A DNA stretch of 55,185 nucleotides from Candidatus Cloacimonadota bacterium. Lineage in GTDB: Bacteria > Cloacimonadota > Cloacimonadia > Cloacimonadales > Cloacimonadaceae. The stretch covers positions 1 through 55,185 of the forward strand of contig JAQUJJ010000005.1 of NCBI GenBank assembly GCA_028681035.1. Reading direction: 5' to 3'. Position numbers and translations under genes: made by a program. Below, piece by piece: positions 42,316 to 52,513 of the stretch; position 1 is the stretch's first letter; every line of letters starts with the position of its first letter. The notes below the pieces were generated by a model. That model ran no database searches and was not told the origin of the DNA. It saw only the letters and a list, made by a program, of their open reading frames with translations.

Positions 42316-44672
42316 AACCAATCTGCTTAGTTTTACTTGCTCTTATCACAATTAGCATGGTAAAAGCGAATTTGTTATCCGAAACACAACTTCAATCCTA
42401 TCAAAGCACAACAAATCGCTTAGAAGTAGTTGTTTATGAAGAGAACTTTGAATCTGGTGCACCCGGGTGGACACACTATGACGCCGCCCAATCGCCAAAC
42501 AATTGGCATATTCACAACGCTGGCGGAACCCAAGCAAACGTATGGTGGATGGGTGATCCAGCTTTGGCATCAGGTGCTAATATCGGTGGTTATTATGATC
42601 ACCAATACCTGGTTTTGAATACTCCCGCTCGCACGCTTACCGCTGCAAATGCAAGCCTTACTTTCAAAATGAAAACCGGTTTGGAAGACCCCGCTGCCAG
42701 CGGCGGTTATGATGGTTGGGATTCTGCCAACATTCGCATTTCTACCAATGGCGGAACCACCTGGAGCGTGATTAGCGGCTCTCCCGCCTATCAGTTCCAA
42801 AACTCTTACGCCTTCGGTTATGAACACGGCGAAGGAATGGGCATTGCCGGTTGGGGTGGCATCACACCAAACTGGATATCTGCCACCTTCAATCTTTCCG
42901 CCTATGTGGGTCAAAGTGTAATGATTCGTTTTGCCTTTGCTTCCGATCCTGCCTATAGCACTGCAGATGCTCCTGCAATGTTTGGGTTTATGATTGATGA
43001 TATCAGCTTCGGCGGATACACCAACAATGGAACGAACGATGGGCAAATGACCTTTGCCTCATTGGTTCCTCTGGGTGGAGATATCTGGAATCTTGCTACC
43101 GAAGCAAATGCTCCATCACCCACCCACGTGATGAAGAACCAAAATGCCGCGGGTTCTTACAACATAAACATGTTAAACTATCTTGTTAGCCCCTCCATCA
43201 CCCTTCCAGCAAGTGGCGATATCAGAGCTGACTTTATGATCCAAGGCTCTTTTGCAGACCCTGACATCTTCCCCGCAGTAGATTACTTTGGTTGGGAAAT
43301 CTCACCAGATAATGGCTTATCATGGAGAGCTATGAGTAATCCCTACGCTGACCCAGCAGGCAATAACTATGTGTTTAGTGATGCTCCGGACACTTGGTCA
43401 CCCATGAATGATAGTTTTTCACTAGATGGATTAATATCCGACTTTGCAGGGCAAACAGTAAAGTTTCGCTGGTATTTCAAATCTGATGCAGACACTCCCA
43501 ACGGCACTGGTATTATGATTGATGATTTCAAGATATATAACGCTACTACTTCTGTTACCCAAACTATATCTTTGGCAAGTGGCTGGAACCTAGTATCGCT
43601 AAATGTATCCCCCAGTAACCACGCGATAAGTTCGCTAATCTCTGCCATCGCTGCTAATGTGCAGCAGATAAAAGGCACAGAGGGTGTATATATTCCCGAT
43701 AATCCCTACTCAACCCTTACTTCACTTTCCGACGGCAAGGCGTATAATATCCTGATGTCCACCGCTGCAAACTGGAGCGTTACGGGTTCGGCTATAATAG
43801 CTACAACCCCTATCGCTATGCTGGATGGCTGGAACATGGTGGCATACCTGCCTCAAACTTCCCTACCGGTAGCCACAGCGATGCAGAGTATCGGCTCTTG
43901 GCTGGCACAGGTTAAGGGTACGGATGGAGTGTATCTCCCCGACAATCCTTATTCCACGCTTACAACGATTTATCCCAACAAAGGCTATTGGATTAAGATA
44001 AACGGTGCTCATAACCTCATTTATCCCGGAGGCAGCAAAGATGCAGTAAGTGTGCAGGAAAGCCGAACAGAGCTAGCTGTAAGCATCCTCAGCTCTAGCA
44101 TGACGGTGCTTGCCAGATGTGAAGGTGCTTTCACAGGTGATATCCTGCTTGCTAGAGTGAATGGAGAGTTACGCGGAGCAGAGAAGTTCATCGCACCCGA
44201 AGGCTTTGCAGCAGCTTTAATCCAGATTTACACGGAAACAGCGGGTGAAGAGATATGTTTTAGCATCCTAAAAGCAGATGGTAGCGAGCTTCCGATTAGC
44301 AGCACTCTCAACAGCCAGCCTCAGGAGATGATTGGCAGCTATCCCAGCTTTCTGAATCTGGAAATTAAGGCTGGAGATACATCTGTACCTGTTCCCACGC
44401 GCCTGCTTGGTTGCTATCCCAATCCCTTTAATCCCAGCACCACGATATCCTTCAGTATAGCACAGGACAACAGCCCTGTTAGCATAGAAATCTACAATCT
44501 CAAGGGTCAGAAGGTAACTACTCTTATAAACGCTCAACTTTCCAAAGGTAAACACAGCATCGTCTGGAATGGCAAAGATGACCGTAACCAAGGTGTGGCT
44601 TCGGGGGTCTATTTCATCAGGATGAACTGTGGCAGCTATCACAACAACACTAAAATCATGCTTACTAAATAG
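42312..44672 (+). CDS. Secreted protein with two jelly-roll domains, GWN repeats and sorting tail
   Basis: A 786-aa protein. Signal peptide to about residue 19. A first beta-sandwich (about 40-236) of the MAM/immune-inhibitor-A or 'choice-of-anchor' kind has NFESGAPGW, ANIRISTNGGTTW and MIDDISFGGY. A second similar sandwich (about 245-412) ends MIDDFKIYN. Two GWN repeats (about 424-575), an ILSSSM...GDILLARVNGELRG module (about 580-690) and a sorting tail (about 698-786; CYPNPFNPSTTISFS) follow. No catalytic residues were seen. GGAGG precedes the ATG. Its C-terminal third is nearly identical in DNA to the next gene. Confidence 0.75.
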   Translation: MKPICLVLLALITISMVKANLLSETQLQSYQSTTNRLEVVVYEENFESGAPGWTHYDAAQSPNNWHIHNAGGTQANVWWMGDPALASGANIGGYYDHQYLVLNTPARTLTAANASLTFKMKTGLEDPAASGGYDGWDSANIRISTNGGTTWSVISGSPAYQFQNSYAFGYEHGEGMGIAGWGGITPNWISATFNLSAYVGQSVMIRFAFASDPAYSTADAPAMFGFMIDDISFGGYTNNGTNDGQMTFASLVPLGGDIWNLATEANAPSPTHVMKNQNAAGSYNINMLNYLVSPSITLPASGDIRADFMIQGSFADPDIFPAVDYFGWEISPDNGLSWRAMSNPYADPAGNNYVFSDAPDTWSPMNDSFSLDGLISDFAGQTVKFRWYFKSDADTPNGTGIMIDDFKIYNATTSVTQTISLASGWNLVSLNVSPSNHAISSLISAIAANVQQIKGTEGVYIPDNPYSTLTSLSDGKAYNILMSTAANWSVTGSAIIATTPIAMLDGWNMVAYLPQTSLPVATAMQSIGSWLAQVKGTDGVYLPDNPYSTLTTIYPNKGYWIKINGAHNLIYPGGSKDAVSVQESRTELAVSILSSSMTVLARCEGAFTGDILLARVNGELRGAEKFIAPEGFAAALIQIYTETAGEEICFSILKADGSELPISSTLNSQPQEMIGSYPSFLNLEIKAGDTSVPVPTRLLGCYPNPFNPSTTISFSIAQDNSPVSIEIYNLKGQKVTTLINAQLSKGKHSIVWNGKDDRNQGVASGVYFIRMNCGSYHNNTKIMLTK

Positions 44673-44680
44673 GAGCCATA

Positions 44681-47600
44681 ATGAAGAAACTAATCGTCTT
44701 TATCCTGTTCATACTCTCGTTTTTGATGGTATTTGCGAATACTGTTTCCCCAGAAAGAGCCACTAACATTGGAAACGATATCTTCGCTTTTCTTTCCGGC
44801 TCAAATACAAGGTTATCAGGTCTGGAAACTTATCGAGGTTCGGAAAGCCCCCAAGTGGATTTTTACATACTCCGTTTTGAACCACAAGGGTTTATGATCC
44901 TTGCAGCAGAAGAACAATCAGCACCTATTTTAGCTTATTCGTTGGAATCTAACTTTCCCAATGATAAGTTGCCCTCTCACATAGAATGGTATTTGTCCCA
45001 ATATTCTAAAGCTATGGCTGAGATTCGCAACCATCCCGAATGGGCAGTTGACCCTGCATGGAACATATTGGAGAGGAAAGATTTTGCAGCATACAGTTTC
45101 AATCGTGATGTGACGCCTTTGTGTAGTACAACTTGGGATCAGGACTGGCCTTACAACTCCATGTGCCCTGCTGATGTAAGCGGACCCGGAGGAAGGGTTT
45201 ATGCCGGATGCGTGGCAACAGCAATGGGACAGGTGATGAAAAAGTGGAATTATCCCACAACTGGTAATGGTTCACATTCCTATAATGCAACCGGATATGG
45301 CACGCAAACAGCTAATTTTGGGGCTACTACTTACAATTGGTCTAGCATGCCCAACAGTACATCAAGTGTAAACACCAGCATATCCACACTGCTCTATCAT
45401 TGTGGTGTATCTGTAGATATGACGTATGCTCCTGATGGTAGCGGTGCCTTTTCAGATGCTGGGCGAAATGCGCTGGTAAACTATTTCCGTTACAACAGCG
45501 CAGCACAGTATAAAACCGCTTCTTCGTATTCTGCCACGTCTTGGGCTACGATGCTTAGGGGAGATCTGGATTTAGGTCGCCCTATTTACTACGGTGGTCA
45601 GGGTGCGGATGGAGGACACGCATTTGTATTAGATGGCTATCAGGGGACGGATTATTTCCATTTTAACTGGGGATGGAGTGGTTACTACAACGGCTATTAC
45701 TATCTTAATAATCTTAATCCGGGTTCGAGTACTTTTAACCAATATCAGGCAGCGATTCTTTATGTTTACCCTCTAAGTACCGAAACTGCCAATCCCCCCA
45801 CAAATGTAGTGGCAACCGAATCAGGCAGCAGCGTGAATGTAACTTGGCAGGCTCCTGGAGGTGCGCAAACGGGATTTTCAGACGGTTTTGAGACATACAC
45901 AGATTTTGCCTTAAGCTTTGCTCCATGGACACTTGTGGATGTAGATCTCAGTACCACCTATGGAATCACCAATATTTCATGGCCCAATGCTTATGCCGCC
46001 CAAGCCTATATGATATTTAATCCCAGTGCAACAAGCCCTGAAACAACAGGTCTCTCTGCTCACAATGGTATGAAAATGGCTGCTTGTTTTGCTGCAAGCA
46101 CGCCTCCCAATAATGACTGGATGATCAGCCCGCAAATAATAGTTGCCGCAGGTGATGTGGCTAGCTTCTGGGCATGTTCATACGTGGTAGATTATGGCTT
46201 GGAACGTTTCAAGGTAGGCATCTCTACCACAGGTACAGCACCTGCCAACTTCACCATCATCAGTGGCGCATCTTACATTTCTGCTCCCGTGGAATGGACG
46301 CAGTATTCTTACAACTTGTCCGCATATGTTGGCCAACAAGTGCGAGTTGGTATTCAATGTATTTCTAACGATGCGTTCATCTTTTTAGTAGATGATGTAC
46401 ATGTCGGTTCCCCTTCTGTTAGCGGGAATTTGGCAACTATGCCTAATACTCAGAAAGACCTTGCTAAGGTTAATGTTCAAGCTCAGAACATCGGCAAATT
46501 AGCCGTTAAAGCAAGAAAGCAATATAATCCTGCCACAGGTATTGTTTCAAGAGAACCTAGCATAGACCTTAGCTTACTTGTAATGAGTGATCCAAGCCGT
46601 GCCCTCACCGGTTACAAAGTGTGGCGTTTTACTGTCGGTCAAGAAAGCAATGAAGCTAGCTGGATAAGCCTTACTCCCAATGCTATCTCAGCCACGACTT
46701 ACCTGGATACCGGATGGGGCGCATTGGCATCCGGCACATATAAATGGGCAGTGAAAGCAGTTTACACGGGTGGTCTTTTATCTCCAGCCGCACTGTCCAA
46801 TCCGCTAGCCAAAATCACCCAGGCGGGTACTATTGCTGGCGTGGTCCGCAACCAAACGAACCAGCCTATTCTTGGAGCGACAATTACTGCCGGGACATAC
46901 AGCGCAACAACTAATGCTAGTGGTGCATACAGCATGGTAGCTCCAGCGGGAACTCATAGCGTAACCGCCGCCCACACCAGCTATGAATCTTCCACACAAA
47001 CAGGAGTTATCATAGTATCGAATCAGACAACTACACTAAACTTTGTGCTTGCTCCTTCGCAAAACATGCTTGTGGATGGATTTGAAACCTATACAAACTT
47101 CGCTCTTTCCTTTGCCCCATGGACTTTGGTGGATGTTGACTTAAGCACAACCTATGGGGTTACTGAAATTGCATTCCAGAACTCCGGTGCTGCAATGGCG
47201 TACATCATTTTCAATCCAAGTGCAACGACGCCAGCAATAGCCTCCATGACTACACATGGTGGAGTTAAAATGGCAGCCAGTTTTGCCTCTACCTTGCCTC
47301 CCAATAACGATTGGTTAATCACACCACAGATTTCAGGTGCTAGCCAGATTAAGTTCTGGGCAAAATCATACACTGAACAGTATGGCTTGGAACGTTTCAA
47401 GGTTGGTGTCTCCACTACTGGAACAGCTCCGGCAAGCTTCACTATTATCAGCGGTGCAAGTTACATCTCAGCACCTGTTGATTGGACAGAATACACCTAT
47501 GATTTATCCAGTTATGGCACCACTCCCATAAGAGTAGGCATTCAGTGCGTATCCAACGATGCCTTCATCTTCTTTGTGGATGATGTATCTGTCATCGGTG

Positions 47601-49072
47601 GCAGTACTCCCCAAGATCCCTTTGGTACGCCTACCGTGCTTCCCACCAGCATGTCTGTAGTAGCAGGCGTTACTATAGGTGGGGTTCAAGCCTCAAATGG
47701 AGATGTACTGGCAGCATATGTAAATGTGGGTGGAACTCCGCAGCTACGTGGCAAACAAACAATTCAAGTGATAGATGGCGTGGCGGGATGCCTTATCCAA
47801 GTTTACACCGAAAGCAACGGTGAGACCATCAGCTTTAAAGTGTGGGATGCCTCTGCCAATCAGGTTATCTCATCTGCCACCACCCTTGCATCTATAGTAA
47901 ATGGAACGGTAGGTGGAGTGGGTAATCTGTTTATGATTAATGCAGCAAACAGCCTTACTCAGACCATAGCAATGCTCAGTGGCTGGAATCTGGTATCCCT
48001 AAATGTATCCCCCAGTAACCACACAATAAGTTCCCTCATCTCTGCCATCTCTGCCAATGTGCAGCAGATAAAGGGCACAGAGGGTGTGTATATCCCCAAT
48101 AATCCCTATTCTACCCTTACTTCACTTTCCGACGGCAAAGCATATAATATCCTGATGTCCACTGCTGCTAGCTGGAGTGTTACGGGTTCGGCTATAATAG
48201 CTACAACCCCTATCGCTATGCTGGATGGCTGGAACATGGTGGCGTATCTGCCTCAAACTTCCCTGCCTGTAGCCACAGCCGTGCAGAGCATCAGCTCTTG
48301 GCTGGTACAGGTAAAGGGCACAGATGGGGTGTATATCCCCAATAATCCCTATTCCACGCTTAGTACTATGTATCCTAACAAGGGCTATTGGATCAATATA
48401 AACGGTGCCCATAACCTCATTTACCCCAGTGGCAGCAAGGATGCAGTAAGTGTGCGGGAAAACAGAGCAGAGCTATCCGTTTGCATCCTAAGCTCCAGTA
48501 TGACGGTGCTTAGTAAGTGTAAAGATGCTTCCACAGGCGATATCCTGCTTGCCAGAGTGAATGGAGAGTTACGCGGAGCAGAGAAGTTCATAGCCCCCGA
48601 AGGCTTTGCAGCAGCACTCATCCATATCTACACTGAAACATCCGGCGAAGAGATAGAGTTCAGCATCCTAAAGGTAGATGGCAGCGAACTCCCCATCAGC
48701 ACCACAATAAGCAGCCAACCTCAGGAGATGATTGGCAGCTATCCCAGCTTCTATAATCTGGAGCTTAAGGCTGGAGATACACCTGTACCCGTCCCCACGC
48801 TTCTGCTTGGCTGCTATCCCAATCCCTTTAATCCCAGCACCACAATCTCCTTCAGTATAGCTCAGGACAACAGCCCTGTAAGTATAGAAATCTACAATCT
48901 CAAGGGGCAAAAAGTAACTACCCTTGTAAACACCCAACTATCCAAAGGCAATCACAGCATCGTCTGGACAGGAAAAGATGACCGCAAGCACAGCGTGGCT
49001 TCGGGTGTCTATATCATTAGGATGAGTGCAGATGGTTACAATAAGTCTATGAAGGCTCTATTATCCAAATAA
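44681..49072 (+). CDS. Multidomain C10 cysteine peptidase with cleaved-adhesin domains and sorting tail
   Basis: A 1463-aa protein. Signal peptide, prodomain, and C10 peptidase (C177 in VYAGCVATAMGQ, H313 in GHAFVLDGY, then FNWGWSG). An FN3 domain begins near 372 but is split: a cleaved-adhesin/jelly-roll domain (about 398-585, DGFETYTDFALSFAPW) lies inside it, and the FN3 remainder resumes near 640. A carboxypeptidase-regulatory-like domain (about 710-790), a second cleaved-adhesin domain (about 795-975), a DPFGTP module, GWN repeats (about 1100-1250) and a sorting tail (about 1375-1463) follow. It is probably a surface-displayed or released protease. It lies 8 bases after the previous gene. 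Confidence 0.88.
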   Translation: MKKLIVFILFILSFLMVFANTVSPERATNIGNDIFAFLSGSNTRLSGLETYRGSESPQVDFYILRFEPQGFMILAAEEQSAPILAYSLESNFPNDKLPSHIEWYLSQYSKAMAEIRNHPEWAVDPAWNILERKDFAAYSFNRDVTPLCSTTWDQDWPYNSMCPADVSGPGGRVYAGCVATAMGQVMKKWNYPTTGNGSHSYNATGYGTQTANFGATTYNWSSMPNSTSSVNTSISTLLYHCGVSVDMTYAPDGSGAFSDAGRNALVNYFRYNSAAQYKTASSYSATSWATMLRGDLDLGRPIYYGGQGADGGHAFVLDGYQGTDYFHFNWGWSGYYNGYYYLNNLNPGSSTFNQYQAAILYVYPLSTETANPPTNVVATESGSSVNVTWQAPGGAQTGFSDGFETYTDFALSFAPWTLVDVDLSTTYGITNISWPNAYAAQAYMIFNPSATSPETTGLSAHNGMKMAACFAASTPPNNDWMISPQIIVAAGDVASFWACSYVVDYGLERFKVGISTTGTAPANFTIISGASYISAPVEWTQYSYNLSAYVGQQVRVGIQCISNDAFIFLVDDVHVGSPSVSGNLATMPNTQKDLAKVNVQAQNIGKLAVKARKQYNPATGIVSREPSIDLSLLVMSDPSRALTGYKVWRFTVGQESNEASWISLTPNAISATTYLDTGWGALASGTYKWAVKAVYTGGLLSPAALSNPLAKITQAGTIAGVVRNQTNQPILGATITAGTYSATTNASGAYSMVAPAGTHSVTAAHTSYESSTQTGVIIVSNQTTTLNFVLAPSQNMLVDGFETYTNFALSFAPWTLVDVDLSTTYGVTEIAFQNSGAAMAYIIFNPSATTPAIASMTTHGGVKMAASFASTLPPNNDWLITPQISGASQIKFWAKSYTEQYGLERFKVGVSTTGTAPASFTIISGASYISAPVDWTEYTYDLSSYGTTPIRVGIQCVSNDAFIFFVDDVSVIGGSTPQDPFGTPTVLPTSMSVVAGVTIGGVQASNGDVLAAYVNVGGTPQLRGKQTIQVIDGVAGCLIQVYTESNGETISFKVWDASANQVISSATTLASIVNGTVGGVGNLFMINAANSLTQTIAMLSGWNLVSLNVSPSNHTISSLISAISANVQQIKGTEGVYIPNNPYSTLTSLSDGKAYNILMSTAASWSVTGSAIIATTPIAMLDGWNMVAYLPQTSLPVATAVQSISSWLVQVKGTDGVYIPNNPYSTLSTMYPNKGYWININGAHNLIYPSGSKDAVSVRENRAELSVCILSSSMTVLSKCKDASTGDILLARVNGELRGAEKFIAPEGFAAALIHIYTETSGEEIEFSILKVDGSELPISTTISSQPQEMIGSYPSFYNLELKAGDTPVPVPTLLLGCYPNPFNPSTTISFSIAQDNSPVSIEIYNLKGQKVTTLVNTQLSKGNHSIVWTGKDDRKHSVASGVYIIRMSADGYNKSMKALLSK

Positions 49073-49084
49073 ACAATAAATACA

Positions 49085-49112
49085 CCCCTCTGGAGTATCA
49101 TCTCCAGAGGGG
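49085..49112 (+). other. Intercistronic hairpin without U-run
   Basis: Stem CCCCTCTGGAG / CTCCAGAGGGG (11 bp) with loop TATCAT stands between the C10 gene and the next gene, right before its ribosome site. With no U-run it is more likely an mRNA-stabilising or processing element, or a weak attenuator, than a terminator. Confidence 0.6.
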
Positions 49113-49128
49113 ATAACATGGAGGAATC

Positions 49129-52100
49129 ATGTTAAACAAAGTTATGCCCCTTGTCATTTTGCTAAGCTTACTGTTTGGCTTTGCTTTTGCTGAGATGCAA
49201 AACCCCGGCATACTCCCCAAGACTATAGACCAACCCAAGGGAGCAATGCTTAGTCCACAACGGACAGCACCTGCTTATACCTTTAGCAGAACCCCAGTTT
49301 CGTTATTAACTTCTTATTTTGATTACATGATAGGCAGCTATAATGGACTTCCGTTAAGGGTTATTCCTGAATCAGCAGGTGGCGGCTACTTTTTAACCTA
49401 CCATGGCAAAACCTCGGCTACTGCCACACGTCGGGTTTATTATGCTTACTTAAGTGATACAGGCAATGTGATAAACAACAGCACAATCACATTGGCAAAT
49501 AACAGAGAAGGCTATCCTACATTGGCAGTCGATCCTGTAAGTGGAAAGCCGTTGTACGCTTGGCATGCCAATGCGGATGCAGATGCGCAACTGGAAGTGC
49601 AATTTGTTACAGACGCTTTCATATCTGGCATTGATGGCTTATGGAATGAGCTTCATGTGCCTATTAACAATCCTATTACTATTACCCTTCCCACAGGGTT
49701 GTCAACAATAGATAATGAGTTTATCTGGCCTACCGCGGTTATTGGTCCCTCACCTGTGCCGAATAAACGCCGTGTTTATGTTTGGGGACGCAACAGCGTA
49801 ACTCATAATCTGCAAGCTTCTCCAATTCCTGTGGAAAACGCATATATTGCTTATGCTGATTTTTCTGGCTATGATATTGAGAATGGAAACACTCTTGCAT
49901 GGAGCTACACTTCCATTCCAGAGCAGAATATCTGGAATTCTGCTCAGCTTGAAGCTCGCCGTCCCAACGATGTACTTGTGTGCGATACTGCTGGTAATCT
50001 ATATATGATTGGCTATCACAGTTCATGGGATGCTAGTGGTGTTTACCTTGATGAACCAGATGTGGAGGTCTTCAAGTGTACTGCTTATGGAGCAGGTACA
50101 TGGACTCATCACACTTATACCAGCAATATCCCAACCTGGAATCCACCTGCCTCTCCTGGTGGTGCTGGATTTTTTACTGATTCAGATAACAATGATATTC
50201 CGTGGACTAATGCCCAGCTATCTTGGGGGATTACTAATTCCAGCCACTTAAATGCTACGATCGACAATGATGGCAAGATTCATGTTCCCGCTTTGTGGGG
50301 ATATAAAGCTACCAATGGTTCATATTATCCTAACATGCAATTCATGAAAGAAATGGTATTTGACACTAACAACAACAACTTCAGTATCAAAGATATCTAT
50401 CCGCAGCAAGATTTAAGCGATAATTACAACCAAACATTTACCCCCTGGGATATGGATGCTCCGTTTGGTGTGGTCGATGAATATATAACCGATGATACAG
50501 GTGCGCAATACCCAAGTATGGCAACCGACTGGAACTTCCCTTATTGGGATCAAGATTCACACATTACTAATGGTAACCCGTCGATGATGTTCCACCTCAG
50601 CAATATGAAAGTAACGGAAGCCAATAGCCAGGGTATGATGGCTGTAGTGTGGCAGAATTCTTACAGGGCAAAACTGTTTAATGAGTATGCCGATCCTGAT
50701 TATGCTGCTTATGCCAACACTCCAGAAATCTACATCTCCATATCTTCTAATAATGGATTTACATGGAGTGAGCCAATTATTCTTAACAACGTTGATACAC
50801 CCCAGTTTTCTGGAATCAAACCTATGTTCGTGTATCCTGCCGATAAAGTTAAGTATATAGGCATGCAAGGTGACCAAATGGTTGGTAAGCTGGGCTTGAT
50901 GTTCTACGATGACAATACTTGGGGCTCAAATGGTATTGCCCCCAACGAATTTGCCAATGATGGTGGGCGAGTGATGTTTACCGAGTTGCAGATTGTGTTC
51001 GGAAATGGCACACCTCCCCCTCCTGTTGACCCCTTTGGCACACCGGTTGTACTTAGTGGAAGCATGAGCCTTATGGCTGGAGTGATGATTAATGGCGCTC
51101 AAGCTGCAAATGGTGATGTTGTAGCTGCTTTTGTAAGCGTAGCGGGAGTTCCTCAGCTACGAGGCAAGGGAACGGTTGCGATAAACGGTGGTACAGCAGC
51201 TTGTCTGATGCAGATATTCACCGAAAGTAATGGTGAAAACATCAGCTTCAAAGTTTGGGATGCCAGCACCGATGAAGTACTAAATATCACCGAGACCCTT
51301 GCCAGCCAGATCAATGGGATTGTGGGTGAATGGCCCAATAACCTTTATTGGTTGCATGCCAACCATGCCACCACACAGAACATAAACTTAACACCAGGCT
51401 GGAATATGATTTCCTTAAATGTGCATCCTGCAAACATGGATATCTCGTCTATCTTTGCGAGTGTATTGTCTAACGTGCAAATGTTGAAGAATTCGGATGG
51501 GGTGTATGTCCCCAATAACCCCTTCAACACACTTAACACCCTAAGCGATGGCAAGGGGTATTATGTATCGGTAAGCCAAGCTTGCACTCTTCAGATAATG
51601 GGAACTGCTATAAACACAAGCACCTCTATACCTCTGGCAGCGGGATGGAATCTTGCTGCTTTCACTCCTCAATCTGCAATTAGTGTAAGTGCTGCCTTGG
51701 CATCGATAGCCAGTAGCATTATCCAGGTGAAAGGCACTGAAGGCATATACGTGCCCAATAATCCCTATAATACGCTTACAACACTAAGTCCCGGACGGGC
51801 TTATTGGATAAAGCTTAGCTCTGCTGCCTCTTTAGTTTATCCTTCTTCCGGTAAAGCAGCTCCGCAAGACCTGCTACCTGCTTGCAATATTTGGGGTACT
51901 CCGGTAATTAAAACCGATAGCCAAGTTGTTCTTAGCAAGCTGGATAACAACGCACAGGCGGGAGATATACTGGGAGCTTTTGTAAATGATGAGTTGCGTG
52001 GATTGTCCACGGTTATCTCGGTAGATGGCATTCTTGGAGCCATGCTTCAGGTGTTTACCGAGGAAGCTGGAGAACAGATTCTCTTCAAATTATACAGCCC

Positions 52101-52503
52101 CAATAGTAACATTCTATACAGCATGAATTCCTCTCTTAGTAGCGCACCCGGAGAAACAATTGGTGATTATGCTAATGGTGAATACTATAGCTTAAAAACC
52201 GACCAATCCAGCACTCCTGCACTGATTTCCAGTATCACATCTGCCTATCCCAATCCTTTCAAAGATGGAACTTCTATTGCCCTTAATGTGGCAAAGGATG
52301 CTCCTACAGTGCAGATAGAGATATACAATTTGCGTGGGCAAAGGGTAAAAACTCTCTTCCACGGACAGCTCGATCCTGGCATGCAAAAGCTCTGGTGGAA
52401 TGGTATCGATGAGCATGGAGATCATGTTGCTTCCGGTGTTTATTTCTGTCGGATGAATAGCGGTAATACTGCCCAAAGCATTAAATTAATGATTCTGAAA
52501 TAA
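49129..52503 (+). CDS. T9SS-tailed secreted protein, paralogue of the 32.0 kb gene with extra modules
   Basis: A 1124-aa protein. Signal peptide to about residue 22. The large N-terminal region (about 40-625) is clearly homologous to the 734-aa protein at 32038. Then come a DPFGTP module (from 634), two GWN repeats (about 755-905), a second diverged module (about 920-1030, IWGTPVIKTDSQVVLSKLD) and a sorting tail (about 1040-1124; AYPNPFKDGTSIALN). The role of the N-terminal domain is unknown. GGAGG lies before the ATG. Confidence 0.75.
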   Translation: MLNKVMPLVILLSLLFGFAFAEMQNPGILPKTIDQPKGAMLSPQRTAPAYTFSRTPVSLLTSYFDYMIGSYNGLPLRVIPESAGGGYFLTYHGKTSATATRRVYYAYLSDTGNVINNSTITLANNREGYPTLAVDPVSGKPLYAWHANADADAQLEVQFVTDAFISGIDGLWNELHVPINNPITITLPTGLSTIDNEFIWPTAVIGPSPVPNKRRVYVWGRNSVTHNLQASPIPVENAYIAYADFSGYDIENGNTLAWSYTSIPEQNIWNSAQLEARRPNDVLVCDTAGNLYMIGYHSSWDASGVYLDEPDVEVFKCTAYGAGTWTHHTYTSNIPTWNPPASPGGAGFFTDSDNNDIPWTNAQLSWGITNSSHLNATIDNDGKIHVPALWGYKATNGSYYPNMQFMKEMVFDTNNNNFSIKDIYPQQDLSDNYNQTFTPWDMDAPFGVVDEYITDDTGAQYPSMATDWNFPYWDQDSHITNGNPSMMFHLSNMKVTEANSQGMMAVVWQNSYRAKLFNEYADPDYAAYANTPEIYISISSNNGFTWSEPIILNNVDTPQFSGIKPMFVYPADKVKYIGMQGDQMVGKLGLMFYDDNTWGSNGIAPNEFANDGGRVMFTELQIVFGNGTPPPPVDPFGTPVVLSGSMSLMAGVMINGAQAANGDVVAAFVSVAGVPQLRGKGTVAINGGTAACLMQIFTESNGENISFKVWDASTDEVLNITETLASQINGIVGEWPNNLYWLHANHATTQNINLTPGWNMISLNVHPANMDISSIFASVLSNVQMLKNSDGVYVPNNPFNTLNTLSDGKGYYVSVSQACTLQIMGTAINTSTSIPLAAGWNLAAFTPQSAISVSAALASIASSIIQVKGTEGIYVPNNPYNTLTTLSPGRAYWIKLSSAASLVYPSSGKAAPQDLLPACNIWGTPVIKTDSQVVLSKLDNNAQAGDILGAFVNDELRGLSTVISVDGILGAMLQVFTEEAGEQILFKLYSPNSNILYSMNSSLSSAPGETIGDYANGEYYSLKTDQSSTPALISSITSAYPNPFKDGTSIALNVAKDAPTVQIEIYNLRGQRVKTLFHGQLDPGMQKLWWNGIDEHGDHVASGVYFCRMNSGNTAQSIKLMILK

Positions 52504-52513
52504 GAGGCTAAAG

